Shown here: positions 26,084-35,006 of the stretch, piece after piece
How positions within the stretch are numbered: position 1 is the first letter of the stretch
Layout of the letters: each line of letters starts with the position of its first letter
Assembly: GCF_024748695.1 (NCBI RefSeq)
Contig: NZ_CP087176.1
Coordinates: 4,085,501-4,149,500, forward strand
Length of the DNA: 64,000 nt
Direction: 5' to 3'
Source: Pseudomonas sp. B21-040
GTDB lineage: Bacteria > Pseudomonadota > Gammaproteobacteria > Pseudomonadales > Pseudomonadaceae
The notes under the pieces: model-generated
The model's input: only the letters and a program-made list of their open reading frames with translations
Database searches by the model: none
Told to the model about the DNA's origin: nothing
Made by a program: the position numbers and the translations under genes

Positions 26084-28087
26084 TTAGCGAGTCTGATGCG
26101 CGTTGACGAATTGTCGGCAACGTTCACTGCGTGGGTGTACGAACACTTCATCCGGCGAACCGGTTTCCTCGATCAGCCCTTGGTGCAAATAGGCAACTTT
26201 GGAAGAGACATCGCGGGCAAAAGCCATCTCATGGGTCACCAGGATCATGGTCCGGCCTTCTTCCGCGAGGGAGCGGATCACCCGCAGCACTTCGCCGACC
26301 AGTTCCGGGTCGAGTGCCGAGGTGGGTTCATCGAACAGCATGACCTTGGGCCGCATGGCCAGGGCCCGGGCGATGGCCACCCGTTGTTGCTGTCCCCCGG
26401 AGAGAAACGCCGGGTACTCGTTGCGCTTGGCCGCCAGCCCGACGCGTTCCAGCAACGCTTCGGCCCGTTCGGTGGCCTCGGCACGGCTTTCACGCAGGAC
26501 CTGGGTCGGCGCTTCGATGAGGTTTTCCAGCACCGTGCGATGGGGCCAGAGATTGAAATTCTGAAACACCATGCCCAGGCTCGAACGGATCCGCACCAAC
26601 TGTTTGGCGTCAGACACCAGCGGCGCGCCGGGACGGTCGTGGTTGAGCTTGATGCTTTCGCCGTCCACCAGAATCCGCCCCTGATCCGGCACTTCGAGCA
26701 TGTTGATGCAGCGCAGCAAGGTACTTTTGCCCGAGCCGCTGGCGCCGATCAGGGAGATCACATCGCCTTCGCGAGCCGTCAGGGATACGCCTTTGAGCAC
26801 TTCGATATTGCCGAAGCGTTTGTGCAGGCCATCGACTTCGATCATGGTCTTGGCCGCAACCGGTGCAACGGTTGCCTCACAAGTAACGCGGCTGATTACG
26901 GGCCGTGGAGCCTCACCTTTCAACACCAGGACGAAATCGCGAATACGCTGGCAAGCCTGGGCCAGTCGCTCTTCACCCAGGGTGAACGAGAGCCGTACAA
27001 AACCTTGCGCGGGTTCGCCAAACGCTGCCGCATCGAGGACCGACACGCGCGCCTCGCGCAGCAGGCGCCAGGCGAACTCAAGCGAGGCCAGCCCGGTGTC
27101 GCGCACGTCCACCAGCACGAACATGCCGGCATCGGGATTGAGCACTGAAATGCCCGGGCAATCCGCCAGGCTCGCGACCACCAGATCACGACGACGGCGA
27201 TAGATCTCGCGCATGCCGTGGGTCACGTCGTCGTGGGCCTGCACCGCTTTGAGCGCCGCCTCCATGACAAACCCCGGCAAGCCATACAGCATGCTCAGCA
27301 CCAGGGTTTCGGCATGTTCGATCAGGGCGGGGGCGGCGACGATCCAGCCGATGCGCCAACCGGTCATGGCATGAGACTTCGACAGACTGCCAATGACCAC
27401 GCAGCGTTCGGCCATGCCCGGCAACGCCGCGAGACTGAGGTGTTCGCGTTCGAACGCGAGGCTTTCGTAGACCTCATCGACCACGACCCACAGGTCATGC
27501 TCGATGGCGAGATCGGCGATGGCTTGCAGCTCTTCGCGATTGAGCACCACGCCGGTGGGGTTGTTCGGGTTGGAGAAGAAAATTGCCCGGGTGCGCGGGG
27601 TAATGGCCTTGGCCAACACAGCGGCATCGAGCCTGAAACCGGAATCCGCCGAGCACGGCACCCGCACCAGCGTCGCACCGGACGCCTTGAGTGTGGCCTC
27701 GTACGTCACGTACATCGGGTCCAGGGCAATCACTTCATCGCCGGTGTTGAGCAGGCACATCGACGTGATGAACAGCGCGTTCTGCGCCCCGGCCGCGACG
27801 ATTACGTTGGGCGCTGACACCTCACGGTCGAACAGTGGGCTGTAACGAGCGGCGATGGCTTCGCGCAAGGCCTGGCGCCCGGCGATTTCGGTGTAGTGAG
27901 TGTCGCCTTCGCGCAGCGCTTCGATGGCGGCATCGGTGATGAAATCGGGTGTGGGGAAATCCGGATCACCGACACTGAGAATGATCACATCCTCACCACG
28001 GCGCTGGGCTTCAAAGGCTGCATTGTGAATATCCCAGGCGGCGACACCGTCGCCTGAAATCCGCTCAACAAAGGGTGAAAACCGCAT
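26084..28087 (-). CDS. Fusion of PLP aminotransferase and amino acid ABC transporter ATPase
   Basis: 667 residues from the ATG at 28087, with GAGG seven bases upstream; the frame continues further but without support. Residues 1 to about 390 are a class I aminotransferase (VGDPDFPTPDFI, SNPNNPTGV, PLP Lys237 in GSLSKSHAMTGWRIGW, a late FVRLSF Arg). A linker of about 25 residues leads to a full ABC ATPase from about residue 415: LIGASGSGKST, FQNFNLWPH, LSGGQQQRVAIARAL, VMLFDEPTSALD and the switch HEMAF. There is no frameshift. An internal ATG at 26845 has no good ribosome-binding site. Both halves look active. The product should import an amino acid and could transaminate it at the transporter. 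First gene of the ABC-EamA operon, with a TGAAC-N4-GTTCA operator upstream. Confidence 0.92.
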   Translation of the reverse strand: MRFSPFVERISGDGVAAWDIHNAAFEAQRRGEDVIILSVGDPDFPTPDFITDAAIEALREGDTHYTEIAGRQALREAIAARYSPLFDREVSAPNVIVAAGAQNALFITSMCLLNTGDEVIALDPMYVTYEATLKASGATLVRVPCSADSGFRLDAAVLAKAITPRTRAIFFSNPNNPTGVVLNREELQAIADLAIEHDLWVVVDEVYESLAFEREHLSLAALPGMAERCVVIGSLSKSHAMTGWRIGWIVAAPALIEHAETLVLSMLYGLPGFVMEAALKAVQAHDDVTHGMREIYRRRRDLVVASLADCPGISVLNPDAGMFVLVDVRDTGLASLEFAWRLLREARVSVLDAAAFGEPAQGFVRLSFTLGEERLAQACQRIRDFVLVLKGEAPRPVISRVTCEATVAPVAAKTMIEVDGLHKRFGNIEVLKGVSLTAREGDVISLIGASGSGKSTLLRCINMLEVPDQGRILVDGESIKLNHDRPGAPLVSDAKQLVRIRSSLGMVFQNFNLWPHRTVLENLIEAPTQVLRESRAEATERAEALLERVGLAAKRNEYPAFLSGGQQQRVAIARALAMRPKVMLFDEPTSALDPELVGEVLRVIRSLAEEGRTMILVTHEMAFARDVSSKVAYLHQGLIEETGSPDEVFVHPRSERCRQFVNAHQTR

Positions 28088-28164
28088 GCCAGTGCCTCGT
28101 TCGAAATGAAGAAACGCAAGCCCGCGCAACCAGCCGGGGAGGTGGCCACCAACATAGTCGAAGC

Positions 28165-28178
28165 TGAACAGTCGTTCA
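28165..28178. promoter_or_regulatory. Second copy of the BetI-like operator
   Basis: TGAACAGTCGTTCA has the same TGAAC-N4-GTTCA core as the palindrome at 22166-22181. It lies 78 bases upstream of the aminotransferase-ATPase start, so the TetR regulator between the two operons probably controls both. Confidence 0.6.
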
Positions 28179-28705
28179 ACAGAAAAGTCACGAGGCTTCG
28201 CGTTCGGCGCAAACAGGTCGTTTTTACGACAGTCGAGGCGTTTTTCAGCAAGGAAACACAAAAGGGTCGCGAGTAGAAACCCCGATGACTTTGCGGGTGT
28301 ATTACAACCGTTAATGTTTAAAAAAAACGCAAGCACCCCGTCGAAATTTCAATTAATACAACGGCCCTAAAACAAATAATCCTGCACTTGTAATGCAAGT
28401 AATACACCATAAAAAATTGATACTTGGCGCGCCAGCATGAATATCAAAAGCCCTACCCTACCGACCCCACAGGCAGCGAATAACGTGACCCGCATCCCCA
28501 TAGCAACTATCAAAATTAAAAACAAACCATTCATTCCGAATATTCATAAAAACTTCCGGACGAATTTTGTTTATCTAATATGCTCAACACCACATGCGAA
28601 CAAGTGATTAGTTATTAACGTGCACCACTCTTCCCTCGACCACGACTCCAAGTTCGCCTGCCTAAAAAACGCCAGCAAACTCAACATGACAACAAGGAAA
28701 TGGAA
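28179..28705. other. AT-rich divergent intergenic region
   Basis: No gene is supported here. From about 28300 the sequence is clearly AT-richer than its surroundings and lacks REP elements. It must hold the promoters for the leftward ABC operon and the rightward caspase gene; I cannot place them with certainty. Confidence 0.5.
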
Positions 28706-30460
28706 ATGAAGATTTTGTGCGTGCATGGCATCGGCCACGAGGAAGCGGACGAGACTTTTGAGCAATCCTGGAAGCGAGCCATTACCAACGCGGTACTGAG
28801 CGCGGCGCCGAACGCCGTCATCGAACTGGACTATTTCGAATATGACGCGCGTTTTGCAAACAGCGGCCTCGGCGCGCCGGAAATTGCCGAAGCGACGCTG
28901 CGACTCCTGACCAGTTCCGTGATCCACTCGGTTGGCGACGTGTTCCGGCGCGACCGCGGCATCGGGCAATTTCCCGATCGCCTGCGCTGGACGGCCGGCA
29001 TGGTGGCGCAGTGGACGGCGGACGAGGCGCTGCGGACCACATTGCGTAAAGACCTCGCCAACCGCGTTAACGATTTCCAGCCGGACATCGTCTGCGCCCA
29101 CAGCCTCGGTACGCTGGTCGCCTACGACACGTTCCGGCGAGATTCGTCACTGATGAGCAATCGTGTGTTGATCACCTTCGGCTCGCAGATTGCCAACCCC
29201 GCCGTGCGCGAAACGTTCGGCGGGCGCATTGAAGGCATCGAGACGGCGTACAAGTGGTATCACCTCTACAACGAACACGACCATGTGTTCACCGCACCGC
29301 TGTACTTGCGCGATGCAAACTTCACCCAGGTCATGACGCCGTTCGACAAGCCGGGCGACGCGCTCAATCACGATGCGACGTTCTATCTGGGCCACGTCGA
29401 AACCCGGTCCAATGTATGGGGGCCCCTGTTGCAGGCAGGCCTTGCCAGAGGATTCGACAAACGCCTGCTTGCTGTCGACAAGTCCCTGGGGCTTGCAGTG
29501 CCAAAGGCGCGCACCGCGCGTCGCTCGCGGGACAAGGCCCTGCTGATCGGGATCAACAACTACCCCAACCCTGCGGACCGGCTCGAAGGCTGCGTCAATG
29601 ACGTGTTTCTGATGAGTTCGCTGCTGCAAGAATCGAACTTCTCGCCGGATGACATCCGCGTGGTGCTCGATGACCGCGCCACCACGGCCGGCATTCGCGA
29701 TCGCCTGCACTGGCTGCTCGACGATGCTCAGGCGGGTGATCGCCGGGTGCTCTTCTACTCGGGGCACGGTGCGCAGATCCCCAATACCAATGCCGCAGGC
29801 GAAGCCGATCGCATCGACGAATGCCTGTGCCCATGGGATTTCGACTGGACACCGCAGCACGCCATCGTCGACAACGACTTTCGCGACCTATACATCCAGC
29901 TGCCATACGACACGCAGTTCATTACGATCTTCGATTGCTGCCATTCGGGCGGCATGACGCGCGAAGGCGCACGGCGTGCCCGCGGGTTGACACCGCCGGA
30001 TGACATCCGCCATCGCGCCCTGCGCTGGGAGGCCAAGTTGCAGATGTGGGTCGAGCGCGACTGGGTCAAACAGGCGCGCAAAAGTGCACAGCAGGCCGAA
30101 GCCGCCAATACCGTGAGCAATCGCAACGGCATTCGCCGAGTCGGACAAGCCATCGCGGAGCGTGGGTACGACGACAAGCTCTACAACAAACGTCGTGCTG
30201 TTTATAAGCACAACGGCCCGTTTCTGCCGATCCTGATGTACGCCTGTGGCGAATCCCAATTGTCGTATGAATACCGTCACGGCGTGATTTCGTACGGTGC
30301 ATTCACTTACGCACTCGCCCAAACGCTGCGCTCATCCAAACAACGGCCAACGTTCAATGCCCTGGTTCGTGCGACGGGCAAGCTCCTGGCCGAACTGGGT
30401 TATGACCAGAAACCGGCCATCGTCGGACCCAAGGATTTGCTCGGCAAAGTTGTTCCATAA
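28706..30460 (+). CDS. Alpha/beta-hydrolase fused to a caspase-like (C14) protease
   Basis: 584 residues from the ATG at 28706, with AAGGA seven bases upstream; an ATG six bases earlier is too close to that site. Residues 1 to about 245 look like a lipase-type hydrolase (CVHGIGHEE near the start, AHSLGTLVAYD with Ser133). From about residue 275 a caspase fold follows: ALLIGINNYPNPADRLEGCVND, catalytic His354 in FYSGHGAQ and catalytic Cys412 in FDCCHSGG. Both catalytic dyad residues are present. There is no signal peptide or membrane segment, so it is cytoplasmic. Bacterial caspases of this type are metacaspase-like and usually Arg/Lys-specific. Single gene with its own terminator; the role is unknown. 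Confidence 0.88.
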   Translation: MKILCVHGIGHEEADETFEQSWKRAITNAVLSAAPNAVIELDYFEYDARFANSGLGAPEIAEATLRLLTSSVIHSVGDVFRRDRGIGQFPDRLRWTAGMVAQWTADEALRTTLRKDLANRVNDFQPDIVCAHSLGTLVAYDTFRRDSSLMSNRVLITFGSQIANPAVRETFGGRIEGIETAYKWYHLYNEHDHVFTAPLYLRDANFTQVMTPFDKPGDALNHDATFYLGHVETRSNVWGPLLQAGLARGFDKRLLAVDKSLGLAVPKARTARRSRDKALLIGINNYPNPADRLEGCVNDVFLMSSLLQESNFSPDDIRVVLDDRATTAGIRDRLHWLLDDAQAGDRRVLFYSGHGAQIPNTNAAGEADRIDECLCPWDFDWTPQHAIVDNDFRDLYIQLPYDTQFITIFDCCHSGGMTREGARRARGLTPPDDIRHRALRWEAKLQMWVERDWVKQARKSAQQAEAANTVSNRNGIRRVGQAIAERGYDDKLYNKRRAVYKHNGPFLPILMYACGESQLSYEYRHGVISYGAFTYALAQTLRSSKQRPTFNALVRATGKLLAELGYDQKPAIVGPKDLLGKVVP

Positions 30461-30493
30461 GCCGTTATTCCCCGGCAACGCTGAAAATCCAAC

Positions 30494-30521
30494 CGGGCGT
30501 CTTGAAGGCGCCCGTTTTTTT
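30494..30521 (+). terminator. Rho-independent terminator of the caspase gene
   Basis: CGGGCGTC (30494-30501) and GGCGCCCG (30507-30514) pair around TTGAA and are followed by seven T. It isolates the caspase gene from glcD. Confidence 0.92.
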
Positions 30522-30634
30522 ATGGGTGCGTCAAAATCAAATCTGCTCAAGCGCGCAACTGAGCTAACGTTTGCCAAGGACCTATCACCGGAAACTGACC
30601 TCTAATAAAAATAACTGAGGGTCGCGATCAGGCT

Positions 30635-32134
30635 ATGAACATTCTTTACGATGAACGCGTCGACGGCGCTTTGCCCGAAGTCGACAGAGCCGCCCTGCTC
30701 CAGGCGCTGCGAGCACGGTTGCCGGATCTGGAAATCCTACATCAGCAGGAGGAACTCAGACCGTACGAATGCGACGGGCTCTCCGCTTACCGCACCACGC
30801 CGCTGCTGGTGGTGCTGCCCCGCCACCTCGACGAAGTCCAGGGCATCCTTCGACTCTGCCATGAACGGCACGTCCCGGTGGTTGCCCGTGGCGCCGGTAC
30901 GGGGTTGTCCGGCGGTGCATTGCCGCTGGAAAAAGGCGTATTGCTGGTGATGGCGCGCTTCAACAACATCCTGCATATCGACGCCGCCGCCCGCACTGCG
31001 CGGGTTCAGCCGGGGGTGCGTAATCTGGCGATTTCCCAGGCGGCCGCGCCCTTCGGCCTGTACTACGCGCCGGACCCGTCCTCGCAGATCGCCTGTTCTA
31101 TCGGCGGTAATGTCGCCGAAAATGCCGGTGGCGTGCATTGTCTGAAGTACGGTCTGACCGTGCACAACGTGCTCAAGGTCGACATCCTGACCGTCGATGG
31201 CGAGCACCTGACGCTGGGCAGCGAAGCACTCGATTCACCGGGCTTCGACCTTCTGGCCCTGTTCACCGGCTCTGAAGGCATGCTCGGGGTGATTACCGAA
31301 ATCACCGTCAAACTGCTGCCCAAACCGCAAACGGCAAAGGTACTGCTGGCCGCGTTCGATTCCGTCGAAAAGGCCGGTCGCGCAGTGGGCGACATCATTG
31401 CGGCCGGGATCATCCCCGGTGGTTTGGAGATGATGGACAACCTGGCCATTCGCGCCGCCGAGGACTTTATCCACGCTGGTTATCCCGTCGACGCCGAAGC
31501 CATTTTGCTCTGCGAACTCGATGGCGTTGAGGCCGACGTTTTCGATGACTGCAACCGCGTGCGCCGGGTGCTGGAACAGGCCGGCGCCACCGAAGTCCGC
31601 CAGGCCCGTGACGAAGCGGAGCGCGTGCGCTTCTGGGCCGGGCGCAAGAATGCCTTTCCAGCGGTGGGACGCCTCTCACCCGATTATTACTGCATGGACG
31701 GGACGATCCCGCGCCGCGAACTGCCCGGCGTGTTGCAGGCGATTGCTGCGCTGTCGGTCGAATATGGCCTGCGGGTCGCCAATGTTTTCCACGCGGGCGA
31801 CGGCAACATGCATCCGCTGATTCTGTTCGATGCCAACCAGCCCGGCGAGCTGGATCGCGCCGAAGCCCTGGGCGGCAAAATCCTTGAGTTGTGTGTGAAG
31901 GTCGGCGGCAGCATTACCGGTGAACACGGTGTGGGCCGCGAGAAAATCAATCAGATGTGCGCGCAGTTCAACAGCGATGAGCTGACACTGTTCCATGCGG
32001 TCAAAGCCGCCTTCGATCCGGGCGGCCTGCTCAATCCCGGCAAGAACATCCCCACCCTGCACCGCTGCGCCGAGTTTGGCGCCATGCACGTGCATTCGGG
32101 TCAGATGCCCTTCCCTGATCTGGAGCGTTTCTGA
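30635..32134 (+). CDS. glcD: Glycolate oxidase FAD subunit GlcD
   Basis: 499 residues. The FAD-binding type 4 domain shows RGAGTGLSGGALP and the C-terminal domain shows VFHAGDGNMHPLILFD and TGEHGVGREK, the GlcD/D-lactate dehydrogenase signature. It oxidises glycolate to glyoxylate within the membrane-associated GlcDEF complex. The stop overlaps the glcE start by one base (TGATG). The usual divergent regulator gene glcC is not next to it here. Confidence 0.95.
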   Translation: MNILYDERVDGALPEVDRAALLQALRARLPDLEILHQQEELRPYECDGLSAYRTTPLLVVLPRHLDEVQGILRLCHERHVPVVARGAGTGLSGGALPLEKGVLLVMARFNNILHIDAAARTARVQPGVRNLAISQAAAPFGLYYAPDPSSQIACSIGGNVAENAGGVHCLKYGLTVHNVLKVDILTVDGEHLTLGSEALDSPGFDLLALFTGSEGMLGVITEITVKLLPKPQTAKVLLAAFDSVEKAGRAVGDIIAAGIIPGGLEMMDNLAIRAAEDFIHAGYPVDAEAILLCELDGVEADVFDDCNRVRRVLEQAGATEVRQARDEAERVRFWAGRKNAFPAVGRLSPDYYCMDGTIPRRELPGVLQAIAALSVEYGLRVANVFHAGDGNMHPLILFDANQPGELDRAEALGGKILELCVKVGGSITGEHGVGREKINQMCAQFNSDELTLFHAVKAAFDPGGLLNPGKNIPTLHRCAEFGAMHVHSGQMPFPDLERF

Positions 32135-33198
32135 TGCTTGAACCCTACGATATGGATGATAGCGATGCCCTGCTGGAGCAGGTCAATCAGGCGCTGCAAA
32201 ACGCCACGCCGTTGCGCATTCAGGGCTCCAACAGCAAGGCGTTTCTTGGGCGCATCGTCGCGGGCGAAGTCCTCGACACACGCACTCATCGAGGCATCGT
32301 CAGTTATGACCCGACCGAGCTGGTGATCACCGCCCGTTGCGGTACGCGGTTGTCAGAACTGGCCAACGTCCTGGACGACGCGCAGCAAATGCTGGCGTGC
32401 GAACCGCCCTCCTTCGGTGACGACGCCACCGTCGGCGGCATGATTGCCTGCGGATTGTCGGGGCCACGGCGCCCGTGGTCTGGATCGGTCAGGGATTTTG
32501 TCCTCGGTACGCGGGTGATCACCGGGCTAGGCAAGCATTTGCGCTTCGGTGGCGAAGTCATGAAGAACGTCGCAGGCTACGACCTCTCGCGCTTGATGGC
32601 TGGCAGTTTCGGGGCGCTGGGTGTGGTGACGGAGGTCTCGCTCAAGGTCCTGCCCAAACCACGTCAGTGCCTGAGCATCAGCCTGGAAATGGACAGTGAC
32701 CGTGCTTTGCTGCTTCTGGCGGAATGGGGCCAACAGCCGCTGCCGATCAGCGCGGCGAGCCACGACGGGCAACGCCTGCACCTGCGGCTGGAAGGCGGCG
32801 AAGGCTCGGTGGCGGCGGCCCATGACCGTTTGGGCGGCGAGTTGCTGGACGCGTCGTACTGGGAAGACCTCAATGAACATCGACTGAGTTTTTTCGATGA
32901 GGACCAACCCCTTTGGCGCTTGTCCCTGCCTCACAACACGCCTCGGCTTTCCCTGCCCGGTGTGCAACTGATCGATTGGGGCGGCGCCCAGCGCTGGCTC
33001 AAATCCGAGGCGCAGGCATCGTTCATTCGCAAGATCGTGAGCGAGGTCGGCGGGCATGTGACCTGTTACAGCCACGGCCTGATCGATAGCCCCTTCCAAC
33101 CGTTGCCGGCGGCGCTGATGCTGTACCACCGAAACCTCAAGCAGCAGCTCGATCCACGGGGCATCTTCAATCCCGGTCGCCTGTACGCGGAGTGTTGA
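32134..33198 (+). CDS. glcE: Glycolate oxidase FAD-binding subunit GlcE
   Basis: 354 residues with a single FAD-binding type 4 domain (SFGDDATVGGMIACGLSGPRRPW, FGGEVMKNVAGYDLSRLMAGS). The C-terminus ends in LDPRGIFNPGRLY, as in GlcE. Coupled to glcD by a one-base overlap and three bases before glcF. Second flavoprotein of the glycolate oxidase complex. Confidence 0.95.
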   Translation: MLEPYDMDDSDALLEQVNQALQNATPLRIQGSNSKAFLGRIVAGEVLDTRTHRGIVSYDPTELVITARCGTRLSELANVLDDAQQMLACEPPSFGDDATVGGMIACGLSGPRRPWSGSVRDFVLGTRVITGLGKHLRFGGEVMKNVAGYDLSRLMAGSFGALGVVTEVSLKVLPKPRQCLSISLEMDSDRALLLLAEWGQQPLPISAASHDGQRLHLRLEGGEGSVAAAHDRLGGELLDASYWEDLNEHRLSFFDEDQPLWRLSLPHNTPRLSLPGVQLIDWGGAQRWLKSEAQASFIRKIVSEVGGHVTCYSHGLIDSPFQPLPAALMLYHRNLKQQLDPRGIFNPGRLYAEC

Positions 33199-33201
33199 AC
33201 C

Positions 33202-34419
33202 ATGCAGACCACACTCAGCGAACACGCCCGCCAACTGCCCCGCGCCGAAGAAGCTGAAAGCATTCTGCGCACGTGCGTGCACTGCGGTTTTTGCAACGCC
33301 ACTTGCCCGACGTACCAGTTGCTGGGCGATGAACTGGATGGGCCGAGGGGGCGCATCTACCTGATCAAGCAGGTGCTGGAAGGCCACGAGGTCACCAGCA
33401 AAACCCAACAGCACCTGGACCGCTGCCTGTCGTGCCGCAACTGCGAAACCACCTGCCCCTCCGGCGTCGATTACCACAACTTGCTCGACATCGGTCGCGC
33501 GGTGGTGGATGCAGCCGTACCGCGTTCACTCGAGCAGCGCTTGTTGCGTGAAGGTTTGCGCAGCGTCGTGCCCAATCCCGGACTGTTCAAAGCGCTGGTC
33601 AATAGTGGGCAAGTGTTCCGTGCACTGCTGCCAAACACTTTGCAGGCCAAACTGCCGCGCCGTGTGTACCCGGCGAAACCACGACCGACGGTGCGCCACG
33701 CCAGGCAGGTATTGATCCTGGAAGGCTGCGTTCAGCCGGGTCTGTCACCCAACACCAATGCCGCCACCGCACGCGTGCTGGACCGGTTGGGCATCAGCGT
33801 CATACCGGCCCGCGAGGCCGGTTGCTGCGGCGCCGTCGACTATCACCTCGACGCCCAGGCGGCTGGACTGGACCGCGCCCGTCGCAACATTGATGCGTGG
33901 TGGCCGAGCATCGAGAGCGGTGCCGAAGCCATCGTGCAGACCGCCAGCGGTTGCGGTGCATTTATCAAGGACTACGGCCACTTGCTCCGCGCCGACCCGG
34001 CCTATGCCGACAAGGCGAAAAAGGTCAGCGCACTGGCCAAGGACCTGGTCGAAGTGCTGCGCGATGAACCGCTGGAAACACTCGGCATCCACAGCGATCA
34101 GCGCCTGGCGTTCCACTGCCCCTGCACCTTGCAGCACGCGCAAAAACTCGGTGGCGCGGTGGAGGCTCTGCTGACGAGCCTGGGGTTCAACCTCACGCCC
34201 GTGCCCGACAGCCACCTGTGCTGCGGCTCGGCGGGCACCTATTCGCTGACCCAACCCGAACTGTCCCGACAACTGCGCGATAACAAACTCAATGCGCTGG
34301 AAAGCGGGCACCCCGAAGTCATTGTTACCGCCAATATCGGTTGTCAGACCCATCTCGACGGTGCCGGTCGAACCCCCGTCCGGCACTGGATCGAACTGGT
34401 TGAAGCCGCTCTGCCCTGA
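33202..34419 (+). CDS. glcF: Glycolate oxidase iron-sulfur subunit GlcF
   Basis: 405 residues. Two 4Fe-4S sites are visible, CVHCGFCNATCP and CLSCRNCETTCP. Two cysteine-rich CCG domains follow (EAGCCGAVDYHLD; FHCPCTLQH with DSHLCCGSAGTYS). It passes electrons from the flavin subunits to the respiratory chain. Third gene of glcDEFG. Confidence 0.95.
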   Translation: MQTTLSEHARQLPRAEEAESILRTCVHCGFCNATCPTYQLLGDELDGPRGRIYLIKQVLEGHEVTSKTQQHLDRCLSCRNCETTCPSGVDYHNLLDIGRAVVDAAVPRSLEQRLLREGLRSVVPNPGLFKALVNSGQVFRALLPNTLQAKLPRRVYPAKPRPTVRHARQVLILEGCVQPGLSPNTNAATARVLDRLGISVIPAREAGCCGAVDYHLDAQAAGLDRARRNIDAWWPSIESGAEAIVQTASGCGAFIKDYGHLLRADPAYADKAKKVSALAKDLVEVLRDEPLETLGIHSDQRLAFHCPCTLQHAQKLGGAVEALLTSLGFNLTPVPDSHLCCGSAGTYSLTQPELSRQLRDNKLNALESGHPEVIVTANIGCQTHLDGAGRTPVRHWIELVEAALP

Positions 34420-34439
34420 CCACGCAATGGAGAATCGCC

Positions 34440-34841
34440 ATGAACAGCAAAGCCGTACTGAGCCAGATCGAGGTCAGCCAGATCCTCACCGCCGCCCGCA
34501 CCGAAGCACAGAACAATCAATGGGCCGTGACCATCGTTGTTGTCGATGACGGCGGGCATCCCCTGGCGCTCGAACGCCTCGACGGTTGCGCGGCCATCAG
34601 CGCCTACATTGCCACCGAAAAAGCCCGCACCTCGGCGTTGGGCCGGCGCGAATCCAAGGGTTACGAAGAGATGGTCAACGGTGGGCGCTACGCCTTTTTA
34701 TCAGCGCCGCTACTGACGTCACTTGAAGGGGGCGTGCCAATCATTGTCGGTGGGCAAGTGATTGGCGCGGTCGGCGTGTCCGGCGTCAAGGCCGAGCAGG
34801 ATGCACAAGTGGCCAGGGCCGGCGCGCAATGCCTGAAGTGA
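34440..34841 (+). CDS. glcG: GlcG, HbpS-like protein of the glycolate operon
   Basis: 133 residues with the GlcG/HbpS fold pattern: AVTIVVVDDGGHPLALERLDG, TEKARTSALGRRES and GGVPIIVGGQVIGAVGVSG. Family members bind haem or small ligands in some species, but in glc operons the exact role is not settled. GGAG precedes the ATG. It ends just before a long inverted repeat. Confidence 0.93.
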   Translation: MNSKAVLSQIEVSQILTAARTEAQNNQWAVTIVVVDDGGHPLALERLDGCAAISAYIATEKARTSALGRRESKGYEEMVNGGRYAFLSAPLLTSLEGGVPIIVGGQVIGAVGVSGVKAEQDAQVARAGAQCLK

Positions 34842-34860
34842 CACCTTCAACGAAGCAGTC

Positions 34861-34992
34861 TGTAGCAGCTGGCGAAGCCTGCGTTCGGCTGCGAAGCAGT
34901 CGTGAAATCCTACGATGCTGTGTTTCAGGAACTCCGCGCGTACAGAATTTACGACTGCTACGCAGCCGAACGCAGGCTTCGCCAGCTGCTAC
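34861..34992. repeat. Long imperfect inverted repeat (Pseudomonas extragenic palindrome)
   Basis: Arms of about 46 bases, starting TGTAGCAGCTGGCGAAGCCT at 34861 and ending in the complement at 34992, face each other across a spacer of about 40 bases. The arm sequence is a common Pseudomonas extragenic repeat. It lies between convergent glcG and a small minus-strand gene and may act as a bidirectional transcription stop. Confidence 0.85.
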
Positions 34993-35006
34993 ATGCTCGG
35001 GCGTTG

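Noticed and set aside
24545-27148. A plus-strand open frame of 867 codons
   Set aside because: It runs antisense to the permease, binding-protein and ATPase genes, has no recognisable domain, and is explained by GC-rich third positions of the real genes.
18795-28087. Naming the acyl-amino-acid locus an ectoine degradation cluster
   Set aside because: The deacylase is DoeB-like and an ABC importer and aminotransferase are present, but there is no ectoine hydrolase (DoeA) or DoeX-type regulator.
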